DNA of 64,000 nt, taken from the NCBI RefSeq assembly GCF_000499845.2, contig NC_023758.2, forward strand, positions 15,678,927 through 15,742,926. The letters run 5' to 3'. Shown piece by piece: positions 57,409-64,000 of this stretch. Positions within the stretch are counted from its first letter, which is position 1; each line of letters opens with the position of its first letter. Made by a program: the position numbers and the translations under genes. The notes below the pieces were generated by a model that was not told the origin of the DNA, ran no database searches, and saw only the letters and a list, made by a program, of their open reading frames with translations. The DNA is from Phaseolus vulgaris (taxonomy: Eukaryota; Streptophyta; Magnoliopsida; Fabales; Fabaceae).

Positions 57409-57822
57409 GTTTGTATCACCTCACTAGGGTTGGTATGGGTTCATTCTAATGATATAGAAGAAAAAGATAGAAGCACAACTCAACACACGGAATATCACTT
57501 AGTGTTCGGAGTCAGAGTGAGTAAGCGAAACATAGAAAAGTTCAAAATGAACTACTATTTATAGATTTCCTATGACGAAGAGACGAAAAATTGTCATGTT
57601 CTCAATCATTGGATTCATTTAATCCAACGAGTTCAGTTGGACCGTTAGATCTCCCAGATAAAAAATTAGGTTAAACTTGAACGAAGTGTTGAGCAATGTT
57701 CGTCCAATCACCCTCTGACACTACACACCATTAATGCTTAATATTGTCACTTCTAACCTCGAGACACCAAATGACCACATTCAGGCTCTTCTGGAAGGTT
57801 TTCCTCGAACCTAGGGGGCAAG
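57409..57822. other. aORF leader and polypurine tract of element E
   Basis: ACTATTTATAGATTTCC then ATTGGATTCATTTAATCCAACG parallels the leaders of B and D. It ends CTCGAACCTAGGGGGCAAG before the LTR. Confidence 0.55.
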
Positions 57823-58257
57823 TGTATCGGTCTGAGCCAAGTGAGCCATGTCACTTAGTATCGAGAGTCAATCGACCGGATAAAGTTAATACATTAATGG
57901 AAAATAAAGAGATACACGGTAAATCAAGTAATATGCTATAAATTCGGTAAACATGCGATAAACCAAGTAATGATTTATTAACAAAGATACGTATTAGATA
58001 CGACCCATAAATGAAATAACTCACTATTAACACTATAAATAAGCATTGTTATACAAGAGTAATGTACGCTTTTATCAATATATCATTCATTCTAATACAA
58101 AAAAATTACTTGATCATTGGAGAACGTTTTGAAAGTTTACTCTCAACCGAGTATTAGAGAGCAAATACGATAAGAAAGATGAAGGAGGAGCAACCGAAGG
58201 ATGAGAAACAATTATTCAAGTTGGTAACAGGTACTATCCAAGTCCTATACCCGTACA
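57823..58257 (+). mobile_element. 3' LTR of Tat element E
   Basis: The LTR starts TGTATCGGTCTGAGCC and probably ends ATACCCGTACA (435 bp). The start matches element D and the end matches element B. It is shorter than its relatives and lacks the TGACTTGAGCG motif, so it has an internal deletion. Confidence 0.65.
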
Positions 58258-58341
58258 AATTTTATCTTAAGTGTTAATTTTAGAATTAGTTATTGAAAAT
58301 AAAAATAATTTATTTAAATTCAAGTATTTTATGAAACAAAT

Positions 58342-58376
58342 TGTAACATCCCTAATTTTTTTTACCCACATATAAT
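58342..58376 (+). mobile_element. Start of an LTR-like repeat split by the hAT
   Basis: TGTAACATCCCTAATTTTTT is a common start of plant Ty3 chromovirus LTRs. It would continue after the hAT at 61806. No end or partner LTR is identified, so this is tentative. Confidence 0.35.
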
Positions 58377-58620
58377 CATGGTTGTCAAACTCGCGAGTCT
58401 ACGTAGACTCGTGGGAGCTCCGTAGACTCGACTCGTAGACTCGTAAGAGTCTACTTTCATATTAAAAAAAAAATAGTGTAAATAACTACATTTAGTCCTG
58501 AATGAGAATTAATAATATACCAAATCATCTAACTTCAAAGTCTGAAATAAAGAAGGTCATACAAATACTACAAAAGTTAAATTGTTCAATTCAAGTCATA
58601 AAAATTAAATAATTAGAAAT

Positions 58621-60996
58621 TCAAATTTCCATGTCCAATCCTCTAATGATATCCTCTCCATCATCTCCATCATCATCTCCATCTTCATCTTCATCTTCAT
58701 CCACATTGACATCAAAAGTCAAATTTTCAAGATCAAATGCATCTAGAGTTGGAACTGTTATTGCCGGATTTAAGTGAACATTTGCATCTTGAACTTGATC
58801 AATCTCATCAATATTATCTCCCTCTTCAGTTATCCATTCATCATCTGATTGAATATCATCAAAGGGAAGAGCAACTGTTTTTCTAATTTGCTTATTACTC
58901 AACTTCAAGTTGTACATGACATACACCAAATCATTCATCTTTTTCTGATGCAAACGGTTTCTTCTCTTTGTATGAACCTATATTAAATAGGAAATTTAGT
59001 AACTAACCATATAAAACTAAATAAAGAAATTATAAATAACTTCAATTACCATTTCAAATGAGCTCCAATTTCGCTCACATCCAGAAGAGCTACAAGTCAA
59101 GCTTAGAATTCGGATAGCAAACCTCTTCAACTCAGGAGTTCTATACCCAAACATCTCCCACCATTCTCCAGGAAGTATTGTTTTTCTACTTTCCTTTGCG
59201 TCATCCATTGCAAAGGCTCCTCTACCAAAATGATACTCAACAAGTTGCACATTAATTATCCTTCTTTCAGCAGCATCCTTAACCAATCTTCTCATGGATG
59301 TATACAAGCCTTCTTTCACCTCAGGATCATCAGATCTAAACTCAGGTTCATAATGGAATTGTGGATTAAGATAGTATGCAGCTGCATGCAGAGGCCTATG
59401 AAGTTGATTATCCCATCTTGCATCAATTATTTGCCAAACCTCTTCATAGCTACATACATTCATTCAATAGTAATCAATACCAACCAACCAACTATCATAT
59501 AAGTAATAGAAGAAGAAGGAGTAATTAATTTTTTAAAGAGAAAAGCTATAAAATTTTTACCTTTTCTTAATATGATTAAAATTGTTCTTAATCTTCTCCT
59601 TTGCACGATCCATCTCTTCATATATGAAACCCATTGCAGGTTTTGCATCTGAATCCACCAATCTTAGGACCACCATAAGAGGGGCAACAACTTTGAGGCA
59701 CGTGGAGATATTCTTCCAAAATCGGTTGTCTAATATCATATTTTCAACCTTTTTCCCCTCTTGTGAAGTTCCAAATTTACTTGTTTTCCATTCTTCAGAA
59801 CTGAACATGGTCAATAATGAGGCTTTCAGTTCATGAAGACAAACTAGAGTTAAATAAGCGGTGGCAAATCTAGTTACACCCGGTCTTATCAAGTCTTTTT
59901 CTTTTGTGAACTTCTTCAACATGCTGATTAGCATTGATCTGCCATAAATATAAGTGGTGATCTTTCTTCCTTTCTTGATAGTAAGCTCATGGACCTTCAA
60001 CTTCTTTTCAAAATCTTCAAAAATCAAATCAATGCAGTGGGCAGCACATGGGGTCCAATACAAATGCTCCCTTTTTTGCATCAACAACTCTCCAGCTGCC
60101 TTGAAATTTGCAGCATTATCAGTCACCACTTGTACCACATTTTCTTCTCCAACTAATTCAACAACATCATCCAGCATCTTAAAAACTTTATCTGCAGTTT
60201 TTGATATGTCCGAGGTGTCCAATGAATACATAAAAACAGTCCCTTTAGGACTATTTACCAAGAAGTTGCAAATAGAACGCCTCTTTTTATCTGTCCACCC
60301 ATCAGACATGATTGTGCAACCTGTTTTCTTCCACTCTTCCTTGTATTCTTGAAGCACTAAATCAGTTTTTTCAATTGCTTGTTTCAATAGTTTTTCTCTA
60401 ATATCATGATAAGATGGAGGTTTATATCCAGCTCCATATTTTCCAATCATTTCACACATCTTTGTAAAAGCTGGATTTTTAATTACATTAAACGGAATGG
60501 CACTTGTGTAAAAAAATTCAGCAACTTGAGCATCCACTTCTTCTTTATAACCTTTCTTCATCATTTGATTTATGGTAGCTTGAACTGCCCCCTTACTACC
60601 AACTTTTTCTTTTCCTTTAGAACCAAATATATGTTGTCTTTCTTCAAGCCCCTCACATCCTTGGTCTTCATCAATTATATTTAACTTTCTTTTTTTCAAA
60701 GAGGCTTGCTTAGCTTCTGCAACAATTTTTATCATCAAATCTCTTATTTCTTCTGGAACAGAACAACAAGGTTCAGAGTCCTCCCTAGTTCCAGCCAGAT
60801 GATGTTTGAACCTAAATATTCCTCCACTCATAGTCTTTGAACAATAACTACACTTCACTTTTTTACCATTGCCATTAATATCTATCCCATGCTTCCATCC
60901 AACATCAGTTCTGTTTCCTGGAGCATTTTTACTTCTATTAGAAGATGCAGATGTAGTTCTATTGAGCTCACTTGAATTTGATCCACTCCCAGACAT
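58621..60996 (-). CDS. hAT transposase, three exons, intact
   Basis: The enzyme excises and reinserts the transposon. Exons are 60996-59561, 59449-59050 and 58977-58621. The introns are 111 bp (59560-59450) and 72 bp (59049-58978), both GT-AG, and the joined frame gives 730 residues with no stop. Domains in order: BED-type zinc finger (VKCSYCSKTMSGG ... HHLAG, residues ~45-75), DUF659/RNase H-like core (CTIMSDGWTDKKRRS, VVQVVTDNAANF, TPCAAHCIDL, residues ~220-340), and C-terminal hAT dimerisation region (WWEMFGY, FAIRILSLTCSSSGCERNWS, residues ~560-610). The last is followed by an acidic Asp/Glu tail. D of SDGWTD, D of VTDNA and E of CERNWS fit the hAT catalytic triad. The start is the first ATG of the frame. 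Confidence 0.95.
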
Positions 60997-61189
60997 TTCT
61001 TAACAAAAATACTGCTCCTCCAAATTCAATTTCTGTAAAAAAAAACAAAAGTGCAGGGCAACCAGCAACTATTCTCAATTAAAAAACAGTCCATTCTGCA
61101 GCCAATTAAAAAAAAAACAGAACCCTAATAATCCCTTCCCTTTCCTACCCTAATTTCACACACCAAACTCTAACCTTATATGACGAGCA

Positions 61190-61490
61190 GCAACGCACCA
61201 CCGCGACGCCCCACCTGCAACAACCCACGAGTCGCGAACACTCTGACGCGACCTCCGCAACGCACCACCGCGACGCCCCACCTGCAGCAACGCGACACCA
61301 CCACCTGCAACAACTCCCGACGCGACCTCCGCAACGCACCACCGCGACGCCCCACTTGCAGCAACGCGACACCACCACCTGCAGCAACTCCCGACGCGAC
61401 CACCGCACCACCTACAGCAACCTGCAGCAACTCGCGACCACCACCACTGCAACTTGCGACGCGACCACCACCACCACTACAACTCACAAC
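61190..61490. repeat. CG-rich minisatellite upstream of transposase
   Basis: Units with CGACGCGACCTCCGCAACGC and ACCACCGCGACGCCCCACCT recur at about 61260 and 61330, with a third partial copy. It lies in the transposase 5' region. Trp/Arg-rich open frames through it on the minus strand are artefacts of the repeat. A comparable CG-rich block is in the small hAT at 18300-18430. Confidence 0.85.
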
Positions 61491-61805
61491 TCAATCGATC
61501 GCTGCTACACTCCACAGAACAGAACGGAAACACAAAACGAAACGCAAAAACCTAAGTTTTTTTATTTCATTCAGGCCCCCATTCAAAACGACACAGTTTT
61601 GTTTTTAAAAAAAAAAACCCAGCTGGACTCGCCAACTCGGACCAGAGTCGCGAGTCCACACCGAGTCTACCGATTCCACACCGAGTCCACCGAGTTTACC
61701 TTAAAACCGAGTCTGCTACCGAGTTAACTCGGTAAGGCAAAGTGGAAACGTGAACTCGGACGAGTCAACGAGTTGACTCGCGAGTTTGACAACCATGCAT
61801 ATAAT

Positions 61806-62246
61806 AAACAACTGAATGTGTACAACTATCTCAAAAAGATATCCCTTTTCATAGGGATTTTAATATATACACCAAAAGTTTCCAAAACAAAACAAAGCAT
61901 TCAAATGAAAGTTATCTCATCCTCCAGTTCTTCACTGAGGAGTTTTATTACTTGCAGCCTGATAAGCTCTCGTGTAAAACACGATCATCACAGATAAAGA
62001 AACAAACACAAAGAAAGAACAGGGTAAGCTAACTAGATAAATATTTCTATATAATTTCAATTTCAAATTAATAAACATAATTCATCAAGTCTCATACAAT
62101 TTCTCAAACCATCAAGTGTCTATTAAAATTCATAAATTCATCTTTCACATGTCAGACTTCTACTGACTCACAACACATAGACACTTGAATCTACTTTTAG
62201 AAGACTCGTGCATTGACTTAGACTCAGAGATTTGCACCTGTCATAC
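61806..62246. other. Spacer, possible LTR continuation
   Basis: GCTCTCGTGTAAAACACGAT (61968-61987) is a small inverted repeat. No gene is recognised. Confidence 0.4.
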
Positions 62247-62254
62247 TATCTCAC

Positions 62255-62947
62255 TAGGGGTGGCAAAGTGGGCTAACCCGCCCCGCGCTTGGCCCGCAAA
62301 AATGCGAGCCGGGTTGGCCCGCCCCGCAAAGTTATTGCGGGTTAGAATTCCCGACCCGCCCCGCATAAGAGCTGGCCCGCGGGTTTGCAGGCCTACCAGC
62401 GTTTTTTTATTTTATTTTTAAATTAAATATTTTTTTTTACATTTTGTTCTTAAAAATTGTCAAATTAAACCTATATATTTGTTACTATCAAATCCAATTT
62501 TTTTTTCTTCCTTTTCAAACATAGTCAAACATCAAAAAATTAAACATTAAGATAAATATCAAATATCACTATTCTTCCACTTCCAAAACATTAAACATAC
62601 CTAATTCCAAAACATTAAACATAAACATAAACATTAATACAAAAACATTAAACATAAACATTATTGACATTTTTTCATTTCAATAACATTGGATGTCGCC
62701 TTAGAAGAACTTTCATCCATTTTTTCATAATTATAATCTTCTTCGTCATCTGCACACATTGAAACAATGACATTTTTTTCTTGCGGGTTAGCAGGCCAGC
62801 CCGCCCCGCTGCTGGCCCGCGCGGGCTGCGAGCTAATGCGGGGCGGGCTAATGCGGGTTAGCGGATTGAAAAGGTTAGCCCGCCCCGCATTTTTTACCTG
62901 CGGGCCACGGGCCGGCCCGCATGGCCTGCCCCGCTTTGCCATCCCTA
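62255..62947 (-). mobile_element. Deleted hAT element, TSD TATCTCAC
   Basis: A 693-bp element has imperfect inverted termini TAGGGGTGGCAAAGTGGG / TAGGGATGGCAAAGCGGG and perfect 8-bp duplications TATCTCAC (62247-62254, 62948-62955). Subterminal GCCCCGC/GCGGG repeats are dense. At 62765-62661 the minus strand keeps a short acidic frame (DDEEDYNYEKMDESSSKATS) ending in a stop. It looks like the last residues of a transposase, so this seems to be an internal-deletion derivative of an autonomous hAT. Confidence 0.92.
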
Positions 62948-62955
62948 TATCTCAC

Positions 62956-63401
62956 TGTGAAATCCACACAACTATGCGCATAAATAATTTCAATATCATC
63001 TCTCCTAGTATGACAGGGTTAACTCATATAACATGTCAAGTTAGTTATCTTTCAAACAACTTACCCATTCATATGAACCTCTTTCTAATCTCACCACTTG
63101 AATCACTTCATCTATATGATTTCATTATCTCAGGAGAGTCAGGATATCTCCTTCTAGACGAATCCCTAGTCAATGCACATCCTAAATAATCTTAACACGA
63201 TATTTTCTTTCCTGAAAATACTATATCTTGATTAAAAATCATATTCCACATCTCACAATATCCAAAATCACACAATTAAATCATACCAAAGCTTAGAATT
63301 TCATTTAACTCATAATTTTATAAAACTACACATTACATTGACAGTTCCTGTTCAACATTATACATGCACTCTCATTGAGTCAATTAGCTATTATGTCAAT
63401 C
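62956..63401. other. Spacer
   Basis: AT-rich, with CAGGAGAGTCAGGATATCTC at about 63130. No gene is recognised. Confidence 0.4.

Positions 63402-63473
<72 letters not shown>
63402..63473. repeat. (CA)n(TA)n compound microsatellite
   Basis: About 27 CA units followed by about 9 TA units. The open frame that spans it is an artefact. Confidence 0.97.
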
Positions 63474-64000
63474 CATCGAGAATGAGCATCGACTCGTTGC
63501 GGCTATGGGGTATAATTCATCAAAAAGTTAGTTCTTTGAGAACCCCATGATTTCTCATGCTTAGTTTGTGAATTGAATTCTTGCTATCCTGGCTACTTTA
63601 CGCTTGAGATGTGGATATAAGTTAGCTAAAGTGACAAGTTATTTGCATTTACGGTAGTTGATATGGTTAAGCTGGTCGAGGTTAATAAGTAAGTAACATG
63701 CATTGGCTTAAGCTAATCGAGGTTTACTAAGTTAAATAGCGAGACATACATTGGCAAAGATATTCATAATCATCATGCATAAGGTAAAGGTGTTGATAAA
63801 TATAAAGTGTTACATTGTTCAAGTGTTAAAGGAGTTACATATAGTTGAAAGGTAAGGCTACTCATCCCTCAATTGACCATTGACCATGGTTTTACCTAGG
63901 CCAAGTTGGGAGTAGTCAATTTTAGGGTGAAGCCCTGATGCTTGTTCAATTGAGCCTGCTCTTTTCTTCAGCAGCCTCTTGGGCTTGGCCTGCCGCCTCC
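63474..64000. other. Unassigned right edge
   Basis: A diverged direct duplication of about 47 bp (TTAAGCT(G/A)(G/A)TCGAGGTTxA ... ACATTGG) lies at about 63668-63752. The last 140 bp are GC-richer and may be the edge of another retrotransposon. No protein is recognised. Confidence 0.35.

Larger units (their letters stand above)
58377..61797 (-). mobile_element. Complete hAT transposon, TSD CATATAAT
   Basis: This 3,421-bp element has perfect 23-bp terminal inverted repeats beginning CATGGTTGTCAAACTCGC. Perfect 8-bp duplications lie at 58369-58376 and 61798-61805. ACTCG/GAGTC motifs crowd both subterminal regions (58394-58460, 61625-61790), as expected for transposase binding. The single three-exon transposase gene is unbroken. 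Perfect termini, a perfect duplication and an open gene together indicate a young and possibly active copy. Confidence 0.96.

Noticed and set aside
61145..61487. Several Trp/Arg/Gly-rich open frames
   Set aside because: They overlap in different frames across the CG-rich minisatellite of the hAT; there is no conserved domain.
63338..63550. Frame containing a Thr-His repeat
   Set aside because: Produced by the CA microsatellite.

Overview
This window looks like gene-poor nuclear DNA from a dicot plant, most probably a legume of the bean/cowpea group. The evidence is spliced genes, long AT-rich spacers, and plant Ty3/gypsy (Tat lineage), hAT, CACTA, Helitron and L1-type LINE sequences. The legume assignment rests on the style of the repeat families and on the MinE protein, and is an inference. 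One host gene looks intact: a two-exon plastid-division gene, MinE1 (28160-30928). Almost everything else is transposable elements, many nested, together with fragments of host genes.

Layout. 1-7060 is the 3' half of a Tat element (A): a broken integrase on the + strand, 45-bp tandem repeats, then an intron-bearing gene on the - strand, a polypurine tract and an LTR start. It is interrupted by two solo LTRs (1534-2634; 3807-4940 with a GAGGA duplication). 7060-13500 holds LTR debris, a spliced CACTA transposase remnant, an RNase H remnant, a CCCH zinc-finger gene fragment and AT-rich arrays. 13670-14871 is a solo LTR with an AAAAT duplication. 15336-23212 is a probable Helitron carrying a FRIGIDA-like pseudogene. 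It was invaded by a gag-only LTR retrotransposon (17029-22571, duplication CAATG), which was itself invaded by a small hAT element (18070-18834). A second Helitron 5' end starts at 23222. 25640-26916 is the 3' end of another Tat element (D).

MinE1 is followed 18 bp past its stop by four near-identical 495-bp tandem repeats (30946-32927). 33836-51207 is a large nest. Tat element B carries pol on the + strand, with two RNase H domains, and the same antisense gene on the - strand. Into B went a solo LTR (37674-38711, duplication CTTAA) and a near full-length LINE (41958-50457, duplication TGTTGGATCT). The LINE in turn holds a solo LTR (42205-44005, duplication ACATA). 51208-58257 is older LTR debris ending in a fourth Tat 3' end (E).

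58377-61797 is the best candidate for a living element. It is a hAT transposon with perfect 23-bp terminal inverted repeats, a perfect 8-bp target duplication (CATATAAT) and an unbroken three-exon transposase of 730 residues. Close by, 62255-62947 is a deleted hAT with its own perfect duplication (TATCTCAC).

The strongest less-described signals are: the antisense spliced gene repeated in the Tat elements with a conserved intron position; LTRs of the gag-only family whose U3 seems to encode the end of a pol protein; the Helitron-borne FRIGIDA fragment; and the tandem array on the MinE1 3' flank. All domain calls come from reading motifs by eye; no database search was run.
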